The notes beneath the pieces are model-generated. The model was not told the DNA's origin. It made no database searches and saw only the letters and a program-made list of their open reading frames with translations. From positions 1 through 64,000 of the forward strand of contig JAGCXM010000003.1 in the NCBI GenBank assembly GCA_017961325.1: a stretch of DNA of 64,000 nt, read 5' to 3'. Numbering within the stretch: position 1 is the first letter of the stretch; the number at the start of each line of letters is the position of its first letter. Positions 53,436 through 61,968 of this stretch are shown here, one piece after another. Both the position numbers and the translations under genes were made by a program. Origin of the DNA: a bacterium. Its GTDB lineage: Bacteria; UBP6; UBA1177.

Positions 53436-54776
53436 TCAGATCTTTATCTTCAGCCACTTTTTCTGTCTGTACAAAATACAGAAAATACCGTTCGTAAGAA
53501 CCATCGTGAGGGCGATGGTGAGCCAGACTCCGTTTGCACCGAGCCCCGCTTTGACTGCCAAAAACCACGAAAGTGGGATTCTTGCGAAAATTATCGGCAT
53601 GGCGACGTAAAACGACGGTTTTGTGTAGCCCGAACCTGCGAAAGTGCCGTTTTCAAAGACAATTCCGCCGCACTGTATTATTTCTGCCGGCATCACGAAC
53701 CAGAGGTAGCGCACTCCGTGGTACAGAAGGTCCGGATCGGTGTTGAATATCCCGACGAATTCTTTAGCGAAAACGATAGAGACAAGTGAAAAGAGCGCGG
53801 TCACGAGACATACCGCCTTGAATGAGAATATCGAGGCTTCCAAAGTCCTTTCCTCCTGCTTTGCGCCGATGTTTCTGCCGACAAAAGTTGAAAGACCCGA
53901 TGCAAAACCGTGGGCGATGAAGTATGAAACGCTTTCGATTTTGTGACCGATCCCCATTGCACCGATCGCGCCTGATCCGAAATTGGCTGTAACTTTCGCT
54001 ATGAAAAAGTAGATAAATGAAAAGAACATGCTTGACAAAGCAACCGGGCATCCGAGCGTGATGTAGCGGAAAAATCTGATCTCGTCTCCGGTTCTTTTCA
54101 GGCGGATCCATTTGTTTCTGACGATGATGTAAAGATATAGCAGCGATGCAATTGCGTAACAGATTATCGTGGCTATTGCGGCTCCGACAGTTTCAAGTCT
54201 CGGTACCGGACCGTAACCGAACATTAGGAGCGGACTCAATACGATGTTGAAAATAAAGGTAATGATTTCAACTATTACCGGCGTTTTTGTGTCTCCCCAC
54301 GCGATGAGGATAGAGTGAAGTGAAAACACCATAAACGCGATGACCGAAGTTCCCATCATTATCTGAAGATACTCGATCCCGGCCGTTCTGGCGGTCGATT
54401 CAAGCTTTATCATGTCAACCAGCGGATTTATCAGCGGAAAAAGAAAGATCGAGCAGGCCGCACCTAGCAGGAAGGTGAGCTCCAGTGCCCACATGCAGTT
54501 GCTTTTAGCCGTTTCTATCCTTCCTTCGCCGATATTTCTTGAAACTCCGGCAACTATGCCGACCGTGACGAGCGAGGTGAGGCCGTTTACAGCCCAGACC
54601 ATGAATACCGACGCGCTTACTCCTGCGAGAAAATCCTTTCCGAGGCGCCCGAGCCAGAACATATCGACTATGTTGAAGCCGCCTTTCAGAATGTTGAGCA
54701 GAATTATAGGAATCGAGAGTGAAAGAATCGCCTTTGACGGCTTGTCTTTAAGCAAATCAACCGGTGTTTTCTTCAT
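53436..54776 (-). CDS. MATE family efflux transporter
   Basis: This 446-residue protein has 12 membrane helices in two halves. The start region (AILSLSIPIILLNILKGGFN) and IGEGRIETAKSNCMWALELTF plus VGRNIGAKQEERTLEA in the second half are typical of MATE carriers. It exports drugs or metabolites using Na+ or H+. GGAG precedes the ATG. It converges on the frr gene across the palindromes. Confidence 0.92.
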   Translation of the reverse strand: MKKTPVDLLKDKPSKAILSLSIPIILLNILKGGFNIVDMFWLGRLGKDFLAGVSASVFMVWAVNGLTSLVTVGIVAGVSRNIGEGRIETAKSNCMWALELTFLLGAACSIFLFPLINPLVDMIKLESTARTAGIEYLQIMMGTSVIAFMVFSLHSILIAWGDTKTPVIVEIITFIFNIVLSPLLMFGYGPVPRLETVGAAIATIICYAIASLLYLYIIVRNKWIRLKRTGDEIRFFRYITLGCPVALSSMFFSFIYFFIAKVTANFGSGAIGAMGIGHKIESVSYFIAHGFASGLSTFVGRNIGAKQEERTLEASIFSFKAVCLVTALFSLVSIVFAKEFVGIFNTDPDLLYHGVRYLWFVMPAEIIQCGGIVFENGTFAGSGYTKPSFYVAMPIIFARIPLSWFLAVKAGLGANGVWLTIALTMVLTNGIFCILYRQKKWLKIKI

Positions 54777-54809
54777 AAACTCTCCAAAAAGTGCGGGAAA
54801 ACAGAAGAA

Positions 54810-54885
54810 TGGTGGAGCAAACCGGATTCGGACCGGCGACCTCGTACATGCGAAGCACGCGCTCTCCCAGCTGAGCTATTGCCCC
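54810..54885 (-). tRNA. tRNA-Ala (anticodon CGC)
   Basis: The minus strand folds into a full cloverleaf: acceptor GGGGCAA/TTGCTCC, D-arm GCTC/GAGC, anticodon stem CGTGC/GTACG with loop TTCGCAT (anticodon CGC), T-arm with TCCGAATC, and an encoded ACCA end. The 3' CCA is at 54810-54812. It reads the GCG alanine codon. Its promoter is directly upstream. Confidence 0.95.
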
Positions 54886-54896
54886 ACGCGGCGGCT

Positions 54897-54924
54897 AATA
54901 TAAGAAAAAAAATGAGTTTTGCAA
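54897..54924 (-). promoter_or_regulatory. Promoter of the tRNA-Ala gene
   Basis: On the minus strand TTGCAA (54919-54924) and TATATT (54897-54902) are separated by 16 bases. The sequence from the -10 box to the tRNA is GC-rich (AGCCGCCGCG), the usual discriminator of growth-rate-regulated stable RNA promoters. Confidence 0.65.
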
Positions 54925-54931
54925 GTTATTT

Positions 54932-56728
54932 TTAAAGCAGTTCCCTGAGCTGCTGCAGTTTTTCGGTGAACATTTTTTCGAAGGTTTTGTAGGGTGCGAT
55001 GTCAGTCATGTCGACGCCTGCATCCTTGAGGATTTCAAGCGGCGGCTTCGATGTGCCGGCTTTCAAAAATCCGTTGATGTACTGTTCTGCAGGGATTTTT
55101 CCGCTTCTTACTCCTTCGGCAAGCGAAAGTGCGCCGATGAAGCCGACGACATACTTGTAAACGTAGTAGTTGTAGTAGAAATGGGGAACGAAAGCCCACT
55201 CGTTTTTGTAGAGCTCGTCGATCTTCATGAGACCGTATTCTTCGCCGTAGTATCTGCTCAGAGTCTTGCCGTAGAGGTCGTTGAGGAAATCGGGAGTGAG
55301 GACCTCGCCGGCTTCTACTTTCTTGTAGATTCCGTCTTCAAATTCAGCAAACTGCATCTGTCTGAAAACGGTCGACCTAGCCATTTCAATGAAGTGGTTG
55401 AGGAGAAATTTCTTCTCTTCCTTGTCCTGCGTCGTGTCGAGCAGGTGGTTTATGAGCATGATTTCGTTGAATGTGCTTGCAACTTCGGCAACGAAGATCG
55501 TGTACTGCGACTTTTCGTAGGGCTGGAATTTGTTGGAGTAGTACGAATGGATCGCGTGTCCCATCTCGTGAGCCAGAGTTGAAGCCGAATTGTAGTCGTC
55601 AATGTGGTTGAGGAGGACGTAGGGATGCGTGTCGTAAGCCATGCCTTCCATGTATGCACCGCTGACCTTTCCTTCATTCGGGTAAATATCGACCCAGCCG
55701 TTCGCGGGATCCATAGCGGTCGCAATCGCTTTTCTGTATTCTTCGGTCATGCAGGACATTGCCTGATTTACGAGTTTGACGGAATCTTCGTAGGTGTAGA
55801 CCTTGCTGTTTCCGCCTTTGACCATCGTTGCGTAAATATCGTGGTAGCCCTGATCCGGAATGTTGAGAACTTCCTTTTTGAGTGCCAGATATTCGTGAAG
55901 TGCCGGCAGAACGGCGCGGACGTTGTCACGCAGAGTGTAGAAGAAGTTCGACGGAAGCTCGTTTTCCTTCATTTCCTTGTCGAGAGCGTCTGCATAGTGC
56001 CTGATTTTTGCGACGGTCGCATAATATTTTGTCTGATAATGGAGCATCTTGGAAATAGAGTTCTTGTAGCTGTCGTAAGTCGTCCAGAATGCGTCGAAGA
56101 CCTTTTTTCTCGTATCTCTGTCGTCGCTCTGGCGGTATCTCGCGTAAGTCTGGATGTTTGCTTCCATTTTTTCGCCGTCGATCTCGATTTCCGGGAACTT
56201 CATGTCGGTCGAAGCGAATGTCGAATAGGTTTCGTATTCGCCGAATGCGAGGCCGCCGAACTCAGCCATGATCTTTTCTTCGGGCTCGCCGAGAGTGTGC
56301 GGCTTGTTCAGAAGGATCGCATCGAAATATCTTGAAAAATTGCTGAAATCGGGATCGTTTTTGAATTTGAGCAGCGTCTCTTCACTGTAGGAGAGAAGTT
56401 CCGGCTCCATGAAGGAACTTGCTGCAGCCAGTCTTGTCGTCGCAGCAGTAACCATGCCCGAAAGCTCCTGCCATCTGCTTACGTTCATATCGACGTCGCG
56501 GTTCCTGTCGGCATAGCACTGGAGTTTGGCACTTCTTCTCATCGCCTCGCTTGAGGTGCGCAAAGCTTTGAGCAGCGTCTCTTTTTCATTGAGTTTTCCC
56601 GCAAACTTCACGATTTCAGCCGCCGCTTTTTCGATAAGTTCGAACTCACTGGCTACTTCTTCATCGTTTTTGTAAAGGTGCTCTGTCTGCCAGAAGTTTT
56701 TCGGATCGATTTCATTTCTTTTTTTCAT
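54932..56728 (-). CDS. pepF: Oligoendopeptidase F (M3B metallopeptidase)
   Basis: This 598-residue enzyme has the zinc motif LAHEMGHAIHSYYSN (HExxH) near residue 385 and the third ligand region ASTFNEIMLINHLL. The N-terminal helical domain and overall length match PepF/M3B. It cleaves 7-17-residue peptides in the cytoplasm. GGGAGG precedes the ATG. Confidence 0.96.
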   Translation of the reverse strand: MKKRNEIDPKNFWQTEHLYKNDEEVASEFELIEKAAAEIVKFAGKLNEKETLLKALRTSSEAMRRSAKLQCYADRNRDVDMNVSRWQELSGMVTAATTRLAAASSFMEPELLSYSEETLLKFKNDPDFSNFSRYFDAILLNKPHTLGEPEEKIMAEFGGLAFGEYETYSTFASTDMKFPEIEIDGEKMEANIQTYARYRQSDDRDTRKKVFDAFWTTYDSYKNSISKMLHYQTKYYATVAKIRHYADALDKEMKENELPSNFFYTLRDNVRAVLPALHEYLALKKEVLNIPDQGYHDIYATMVKGGNSKVYTYEDSVKLVNQAMSCMTEEYRKAIATAMDPANGWVDIYPNEGKVSGAYMEGMAYDTHPYVLLNHIDDYNSASTLAHEMGHAIHSYYSNKFQPYEKSQYTIFVAEVASTFNEIMLINHLLDTTQDKEEKKFLLNHFIEMARSTVFRQMQFAEFEDGIYKKVEAGEVLTPDFLNDLYGKTLSRYYGEEYGLMKIDELYKNEWAFVPHFYYNYYVYKYVVGFIGALSLAEGVRSGKIPAEQYINGFLKAGTSKPPLEILKDAGVDMTDIAPYKTFEKMFTEKLQQLRELL

Positions 56729-56756
56729 TGTTCAGCCTCCCAAAAAATGTCATAAG

Positions 56757-57386
56757 CTATAAGATTTCCAAAAGATTTTCAAACCTTGAGTCACTGTTTT
56801 CCCTCCCTGAGATTTTTGCGGCATACTTTCCCAGAATGTCGAATTCCAGATTCACGGGAGCGCCCGATTTCATATTTTTCGCAAACGAAGTTCGTGAAAG
56901 CGTTTCCGGAATAAGCGAAATTTTCACAGTATTTTCAATAAGTTCCGCTATCGTGAGACTTACTCCGTTTACAGTGATCGAGCCTCTCGGAACGACGAAA
57001 TTGACGAAATTCCTGTCGAAGACGATCTTTATCTCCGTCCCCTCCCCTATTTTCTTTATTTCGGAAATTCTTCCGCACGAATCGACATGTCCTGAAACGA
57101 TATGACCGTCGAATCTTCCGTTAGCAGGCATCGCACGCTCCAGATTCACGAGAGTTCCGACCGAATAATTTCCCGCAATCGTCTTTTCGAGAGTCGATTT
57201 TGAAACGAAAAACGTGATTTTTTCCGCTGAAAAACTTTCAACTGTCAGGCACACTCCGTCAACAGCGATCGAATCGCCGTTTTTGATTTCGCTGCCGAAT
57301 CCGTTTTTCAAAGTCAGGCGGCATTCACTGCCTTTTTTTTCAATTTTTAAAATTTCCGAAACATTTTCCACTATTCCAGTAAACAT
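56757..57386 (-). CDS. ribE: Riboflavin synthase, alpha chain
   Basis: This 209-residue protein has the duplicated lumazine-binding fold: MFTGIVENVSEIL at the start, DGVCLTVESFS, and the second copy GHIVSGHVDSCGRI and NGVSLTIAEL. It dismutates two dimethylribityllumazines to riboflavin. No FMN riboswitch is visible upstream and no other rib genes are nearby. It is divergent from the cyclophilin lipoprotein gene. Confidence 0.96.
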   Translation of the reverse strand: MFTGIVENVSEILKIEKKGSECRLTLKNGFGSEIKNGDSIAVDGVCLTVESFSAEKITFFVSKSTLEKTIAGNYSVGTLVNLERAMPANGRFDGHIVSGHVDSCGRISEIKKIGEGTEIKIVFDRNFVNFVVPRGSITVNGVSLTIAELIENTVKISLIPETLSRTSFAKNMKSGAPVNLEFDILGKYAAKISGRENSDSRFENLLEIL

Positions 57387-57423
57387 TTTTCACTCGAAAA
57401 GACCGTTTGTAAAAAGACTTTCA

Positions 57424-57451
57424 AATTTATTTGATGAATTTATTTTGTCAA
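57424..57451 (-). promoter_or_regulatory. Promoter for ribE
   Basis: On the minus strand TTGACA (57446-57451) and TAAATT (57424-57429) are separated by 16 bases; a T5 tract (57411-57415) begins eight bases downstream. Confidence 0.55.
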
Positions 57452-57460
57452 ATTTGCCGT

Positions 57461-57489
57461 TTGCACTTTCTTTATTTTTGTGCTATTTT
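57461..57489 (+). promoter_or_regulatory. Promoter for the cyclophilin-queD-rppH-mazG operon
   Basis: TTGCAC (57461-57466) and TATTTT (57484-57489) are separated by 17 bases, with a TGC before the -10 box (extended -10). An 18-bp block covering the -10 (57477-57494) recurs exactly at the SpoIID-gene promoter (60376-60393). Confidence 0.65.
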
Positions 57490-57520
57490 GCCGCAGTTTT
57501 TTCGTTTATTGGAGTTGAAA

Positions 57521-58204
57521 ATGAAAAATTGTTTTAAAATCGTTCCCGTTTTTTTGTTCTGTATGGTTCTTTTTCTTGCCGTTTCATGCGGTGACAAGTC
57601 CGAAAAAAAACCGAATCCGCTTGAAATCACTCACAAAGTTCTGCTTGAAACGAGCGAAGGAAACATCACGCTCGGGCTTTACGGCAACGGAATGCCGGTC
57701 ACGGTCAACAACTTCGTCGGTTACGTCGACCGCGGTTTCTACAACGGCCTGATTTTTCACAGAGTCGTCAAAGGTTTCGTTATTCAGGGCGGCGGTCTTG
57801 ACGAAAATCTGAACGAAAAAGAACCAAATCCACCGATAAAATTGGAAATGCCGCCTAGTGTCGAAGTAAAAAACGAAAACGGTAAAGTCACCGGCAGAAA
57901 ACTTCTTATAAGCCACGATAAATACACTCTCGCAATGGCGAGAAGACGTGATCCGGACAGCGCTGCAAGCCAGTTTTACATCACTTTGGAAGCGACGCAC
58001 AACCTCGATCCGAATCCGGGTTTGGCGCAGCCGAACGGTTACGCTCCTTTCGGAAAAGTTCTCGAAGGCTTTGAAGTTGTTGATAAAATCGGCGCAAAAC
58101 CTGTCACCACGAAAAATATGTACCAGGGCGTTCCGGTCGAAAACGTAAAGATTTTGAAAATGAGCGTTGCTGCAAGACCACAGTCAAAAGAGGAGAAAAA
58201 ATAA
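57521..58204 (+). CDS. Cyclophilin-type PPIase lipoprotein
   Basis: The ATG at 57521 with GGAG upstream gives 227 residues. A signal peptide with lipobox AVSC anchors it in the envelope. The cyclophilin core follows: VTVNNFVGYVDRGFY, FHRVVKGFVIQGGG, an insertion (about 110-145) common in bacterial long forms, MARRRDPDSAASQFYI and FGKVLEGFEVVDKI. It isomerises prolyl bonds in exported proteins. The stop and the queD start overlap (TAATG). Confidence 0.93.
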   Translation: MKNCFKIVPVFLFCMVLFLAVSCGDKSEKKPNPLEITHKVLLETSEGNITLGLYGNGMPVTVNNFVGYVDRGFYNGLIFHRVVKGFVIQGGGLDENLNEKEPNPPIKLEMPPSVEVKNENGKVTGRKLLISHDKYTLAMARRRDPDSAASQFYITLEATHNLDPNPGLAQPNGYAPFGKVLEGFEVVDKIGAKPVTTKNMYQGVPVENVKILKMSVAARPQSKEEKK

Positions 58205-58581
58205 TGAAGCTTGAAGTTTACCGCGAGGTGCAGTTTTCTTCTGCCCACAGACTCAGGAATTACTGCGGAAAATGCGAAAATCTGCACGGTCACAACTGGC
58301 GTGTCCGCCTCTTTGTAACAAGGGCCCAGCTTGACGGAACCGGCTTTGTCATGGATTTCAAGGTGCTTGACGCCGTCTTGAAGGACATTATGGAACTTCT
58401 TGACCATAAGGATTTGAATTCATTGGAAGAATTTGAGACCGTAAATCCGACTGCCGAAAACATCGCCCTCCTCATATTCAGGCTGGCGGAAAAAGAAATT
58501 TCAACTATCGACAAGGAAGTCAGAGTTTCAAAAGTATGCGTTTGGGAAAGTGATAAATCGTGTGCGATAGTCGAGGAGTAA
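58204..58581 (+). CDS. queD: 6-carboxy-5,6,7,8-tetrahydropterin synthase
   Basis: This 125-residue protein has the zinc ligands His15, His28 and His30 (FSSAHRL, NLHGHNW) and the catalytic Cys24 in CGKCENLHGH; VMDFKVLDAVLK, LDHKDLN and NPTAENIA complete the family. It makes the pterin precursor of queuosine from dihydroneopterin triphosphate. No queC, queE or preQ1 riboswitch is adjacent, so the other steps lie elsewhere. Confidence 0.94.
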   Translation: MKLEVYREVQFSSAHRLRNYCGKCENLHGHNWRVRLFVTRAQLDGTGFVMDFKVLDAVLKDIMELLDHKDLNSLEEFETVNPTAENIALLIFRLAEKEISTIDKEVRVSKVCVWESDKSCAIVEE

Positions 58582-58582
58582 A

Positions 58583-59038
58583 GTGAATTTCAGACAGAAT
58601 GCGGCGGCGGTGATCGAGAACAGTCGGGGATTGATTCTGGCATGCGAAAGACGCAATATAAAAGGTGCGTGGCAGATTCCTCAGGGCGGGATCGACGAAG
58701 GTGAAAGTGCTGAAGAAGCGGTACTGCGCGAAGTTCGCGAAGAGACGGGAATCGACAGTAAGTTCCTGAAAATTGTGGCAAAATCATCGAAAGTAAGCTA
58801 TCTTTTCCCGCACACTGTGAGCTGGAAATCGAACAAGGGAAAGTTTGACGGTCAGGAACAGATCTATTTTCACCTGAAGATTGCCGATTCGGGCTGGAAA
58901 CTTGCCGAATCTACTGAAGAATTCGTCGCCTTTGAATGGATTACGAAAAAAGAGATGATAAAACGCATAGTTCCGTTTAAAAAAGATTGTTACATCAAGG
59001 CTTTTAAAGAGCTGTTCGGAGAAGATTATGAAAACTGA
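58583..59038 (+). CDS. rppH: RppH-like Nudix hydrolase
   Basis: The GTG at 58583 follows GAGGAG and gives 151 residues. N-terminal FRQNAAAVIENSRG and WQIPQGGIDEGE match RppH; the Nudix box runs from GGIDEGESAEEAVLREVREE to TGI. RppH removes pyrophosphate from mRNA 5' ends to start decay and can act on dinucleoside polyphosphates. It overlaps mazG by 11 bases. Confidence 0.9.
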   Translation: MNFRQNAAAVIENSRGLILACERRNIKGAWQIPQGGIDEGESAEEAVLREVREETGIDSKFLKIVAKSSKVSYLFPHTVSWKSNKGKFDGQEQIYFHLKIADSGWKLAESTEEFVAFEWITKKEMIKRIVPFKKDCYIKAFKELFGEDYEN

Positions 59039-59816
59039 AAAAATAGAAAAACTTCTTGAAGTCATGCGGACTCTCCGCGGGGAAAACGGATGCCCGTGGG
59101 ATAAAGAGCAGACGATTCAGTCTCTCAGACCTTACATTATCGAAGAGGCTTTTGAGACTGTCGAAGCACTCGACGAATTTGACAGAGACAAACCTGAAAC
59201 GCTTGCCGAACTCAAAAAAGAGCTCGGAGATCTGCTTCTTCAGGTCGTTTTTGTTTCACAGATTGCAAGCGAAGAAGGTCTTTTCTGCTTTGAAGACGTC
59301 GCCGAGGCGATTACGGCTAAGCTCATAACGAGACACCCGCATGTTTTCGGAGACGAGAAAGTTGCTGACAGCGCGGAAGTGCTAAAAAACTGGAACCTCA
59401 TCAAGAAAAATAAGGAAAGCCGCAAACATCTGCTTGACGGAATTCCGAAGTCAATGCCTTCGGTCCTTATTTCGCAGAGATATGCTTCGCGTGCCGCAAG
59501 CGTCGGATTTGACTGGAAAAACGCCGAAGACACATGGAAAAAAGTCGAGGAGGAAAAAGCTGAACTTGCGGAAGCCGTATGTCAGGGAGATGCAGACCAC
59601 ATCGAAGAAGAGTTCGGCGATCTCATGTTTGCACTAGTCAACTACGGAAGAAAGCTCGGGCTCGACAGCGAAAAAGCCCTGAAAAGATGCGCAGAAAAGT
59701 TCAAAGCGCGTTTCGACGAAATGGAAAATCTCGATCCTGACTTCGTTGAAGGCTGCAAACCGCTTGAAGAGCTTGAAGAATTGTGGCTCAAAGCGAAAGA
59801 AAATCTGAAAAAGTAA
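59028..59816 (+). CDS. mazG: Nucleoside triphosphate pyrophosphohydrolase MazG
   Basis: This 262-residue protein has two MazG domains: residues ~1-115 with CPWDKEQTIQSLRPYIIEEA and EELGDLLLQV-type EKELGD (here KKELGDLLLQVVF), and ~130-262 with AELAEAVCQGDADHIEEEFGD. The acidic motifs bind Mg and hydrolyse NTPs to NMPs. It ends the cyclophilin-queD-rppH operon. Confidence 0.95.
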   Translation: MKTEKIEKLLEVMRTLRGENGCPWDKEQTIQSLRPYIIEEAFETVEALDEFDRDKPETLAELKKELGDLLLQVVFVSQIASEEGLFCFEDVAEAITAKLITRHPHVFGDEKVADSAEVLKNWNLIKKNKESRKHLLDGIPKSMPSVLISQRYASRAASVGFDWKNAEDTWKKVEEEKAELAEAVCQGDADHIEEEFGDLMFALVNYGRKLGLDSEKALKRCAEKFKARFDEMENLDPDFVEGCKPLEELEELWLKAKENLKK

Positions 59817-59907
59817 ATACAATTTAACAATATCGAATTTAAACAAATTTTTTCTTTCAATTTTCATTTTATTTATAGTACTATTGAATACAATTCAGAC
59901 AATCAAC

Positions 59908-59935
59908 AAAGAACCTGGGCTAAGTCAAGTTCTTT
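59908..59935 (+). terminator. Possible terminator hairpin after mazG
   Basis: AAAGAAC (59908-59914) and GTTCTTT (59929-59935) form a perfect 7-bp stem with a 14-base loop, about 90 bases after mazG. There is no long T-run after it, so function as a terminator is uncertain. Confidence 0.3.
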
Positions 59936-60185
59936 CTGTAAATTCTGAAAAACCCGATTTATTTCCAGTTTAACCCGTCAACTTTCCACAAAACCACAAA
60001 ATTTACTGCTTTAACTGGCTGATAACGGCAAATATATAGGCTGTCTGAACGCACAAGTCCGTTTGCTGACTGAGCGGACAACCGCAGATTGGCTGAGAGA
60101 TTTTTTTGTAAAGCCGACCGAGAGAGGCACAAGTAGTTGCTGTCTCTGTTTTTGAAAAACTAAGGCACTTTGCAGACAGTACAAA

Positions 60186-60320
60186 ATGAAATTCAAAGAG
60201 TGCGATGAGTGTTATGACGGCTACAAAATCGGATAAATCAGCGTTTACAATCCGAATTCGCTTGTTGAAGCGATTATGCGCAAAGTCCACGAGTGCGTGA
60301 TCGAGAAATACCAGAACTAA
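60186..60320 (+). pseudogene. Small broken ORF with one in-frame stop
   Basis: Reading from the ATG at 60186 gives MKFKECDECYDGYKIG, a TAA at 60234-60236, and then ISVYNPNSLVEAIMRKVHEC... to a TAA at 60318. Both halves look like real protein (CxxC pair, amphipathic helix) and are in the same frame, so this may be the remnant of a gene interrupted by a point mutation. The family is not recognised. It could equally be chance. Confidence 0.3.
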
Positions 60321-60359
60321 TCTTTCGAATTTCCAAGCATGTTATGGTAATCAAATAAT

Positions 60360-60388
60360 TTGAATGCAGAGTATGTTTGTGCTATTTT
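60360..60388 (+). promoter_or_regulatory. Promoter for the SpoIID-like gene
   Basis: TTGAAT (60360-60365) and TATTTT (60383-60388) are separated by 17 bases with TGC before the -10 box. The -10 block is identical over 18 bp to the one at 57477-57494. A T7 tract at 60395-60401 starts six bases after the -10. Confidence 0.65.
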
Positions 60389-60417
60389 GCCGCGTTTTTT
60401 TGTGTGTAGAGGTGTCC

Positions 60418-61956
60418 ATGCGTAAAAATATTGCGTTTTGCTTTGTGATTTTTCTGCTTTTCAGCCTTTCTGCCGGTATTTCGCAGGAATTCGATTTCCT
60501 GCACAGCGCATCTTTTTCGTTCAAAAACAGCATTCCTTACATCAGGGTTCATGTAAAAAGTTACGAAAACGGTACTAAATTAGAAAATATAAAGAGTTTC
60601 GAGTGCGGAAACAGAGAAATCAATGCTCAATCCCTGACTTTTTCGGTCAGGGATTTCACTCCTGCAGTCGTAAAATACAAAATCGCCTTTCAGGAACTCG
60701 CGCAGAACGAACTTAGAAGCCATGCCGATAAATCGAAAATCTGGAGCCTGAAAACCGGTATGGAAACTGAAATCTTCGTCCACGGCGCAATATTTTCGAT
60801 AAACAAGTCCACTGTTGACAACCGCGAATATTTCATCACTTCAAAAGAGCTTTTCACTAAAAACGAAAGCGAAAAACTGCTTAACAAATTCAGAGGTCTG
60901 TTTCCAGATCACAATATCGTTTCGATTCCGGTGCATGAAAGTAACGCAAGCTCCGTCATAAATGTAAGAACAGATGACGGAAAAAGTTACAAATGCCGGA
61001 ATTTACTGTTAATTCATCCCAAAACCGGTTTTGTTGCGGGCGGCGATTCATACCCCGGGAACAAAAATTATTTTATAACTCCTGTTTCAGGCGCCAAAGG
61101 TGAGCTTGTCATCGAAGATTCAGTCGAAAACATCCTGCAGCGCATCCTTCCGGGTGAAATGTTCCTTTCGGCTCCGCTCGAAACACTCAAAGCGCAGGCT
61201 GTTGCAACGAGAACAGACATTTTCATGCAGCTCGGCAAGCGTCACGTCTCGGAAATATGGCACATCTGCAGCGAAGTCCACTGCCAGAAGGTGATATGGA
61301 ACGGAAAAATCGATTCCAAATTCGTTCAGGCGGTGAAGGAAACAGAAGGTCAGGTGCTTCTTTTCAACGGAACGCACGTAGCGAGAGCGCCTTACTGCTC
61401 AAGCGCAGGCGGCAGGACGGAAGATATCAGAAACGTCTGGTTTACAGCGGAAAAACCTTATCTTTCGGGCGTCTGGGACGGTGACAGGCCGCTTCAACTC
61501 GACCTTTCGAAAGAAGACGATTTAGCAAAATTTCTGGGAAGCGATTACGGCGAAGACAACATAAAAATGAATAAGAGACACCGCTGGGAAGTCCGTTTTA
61601 CTCAGGAAAAGCTGAACGAACTTGTCAATTCGCGCAAAAAGATAGGAAATGTCAACAAAATCAATGCGTTGTCGCGCGGCGTTTCGGGAAGGATCTGCAA
61701 AATCGAATTTGTTGGAAGTGCTGGGAAACTCACGGTTTACGGAGAACTTAACATTAGAAAATTATTGGATAATTTATACAGTTCGGCGTTTCTTGCACGG
61801 AAAGATGACGGCGAATGGGTCTTTACAGGTGCGGGCTGGGGGCACGGAGTCGGAATGAGCCAGATGGGAGCCGTTTCTCTCGGCCGCAAAGGAAAGGATT
61901 TCCGCTTTATTTTAAAAAGGTACTATCCGAAAACAGAAATATCAAAAATTTATTGA
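60418..61956 (+). CDS. SpoIID/LytB-domain protein
   Basis: The ATG at 60418 with GAGG upstream lies just after the predicted transcription start and gives 512 residues. A signal peptide (about 1-21) is followed by a ~210-residue N-terminal part and the SpoIID domain: RILPGEMFLSAPLETLKAQA, VATRTDIFMQLG, APYCSSAGGRTEDI and GWGHGVGMSQMGAV. SpoIID is a lytic transglycosylase of denuded peptidoglycan in spore formers; related domains occur in many Gram-negatives, where they probably act on the cell wall. Confidence 0.92.
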   Translation: MRKNIAFCFVIFLLFSLSAGISQEFDFLHSASFSFKNSIPYIRVHVKSYENGTKLENIKSFECGNREINAQSLTFSVRDFTPAVVKYKIAFQELAQNELRSHADKSKIWSLKTGMETEIFVHGAIFSINKSTVDNREYFITSKELFTKNESEKLLNKFRGLFPDHNIVSIPVHESNASSVINVRTDDGKSYKCRNLLLIHPKTGFVAGGDSYPGNKNYFITPVSGAKGELVIEDSVENILQRILPGEMFLSAPLETLKAQAVATRTDIFMQLGKRHVSEIWHICSEVHCQKVIWNGKIDSKFVQAVKETEGQVLLFNGTHVARAPYCSSAGGRTEDIRNVWFTAEKPYLSGVWDGDRPLQLDLSKEDDLAKFLGSDYGEDNIKMNKRHRWEVRFTQEKLNELVNSRKKIGNVNKINALSRGVSGRICKIEFVGSAGKLTVYGELNIRKLLDNLYSSAFLARKDDGEWVFTGAGWGHGVGMSQMGAVSLGRKGKDFRFILKRYYPKTEISKIY

Positions 61957-61968
61957 GGTGAATGAATT

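Larger units (their letters stand above)
59817..60359. other. Long intergenic stretch with a hairpin and a broken ORF
   Basis: This 540-bp region has no intact gene. The first part is AT-rich with an inverted repeat near 59908-59935. The middle (about 60000-60180) is less AT-rich and looks like degraded coding sequence, followed by the broken ORF described separately. No transposase, tRNA or CRISPR is seen. Confidence 0.6.

Noticed and set aside
57387-57520. FMN riboswitch for ribE or preQ1 riboswitch for the queD operon
   Set aside because: No conserved riboswitch motif is seen; the region holds only two divergent promoters.
60003-60290. A 95-codon minus-strand frame in the gap before the SpoIID gene
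   Set aside because: No ribosome site and no recognisable fold; overlaps the better supported broken ORF on the plus strand.
57477-60393. The shared 18-bp blocks as ends of a mobile element
   Set aside because: They are in direct orientation, coincide with -10 boxes, and the genes between them are core metabolism.
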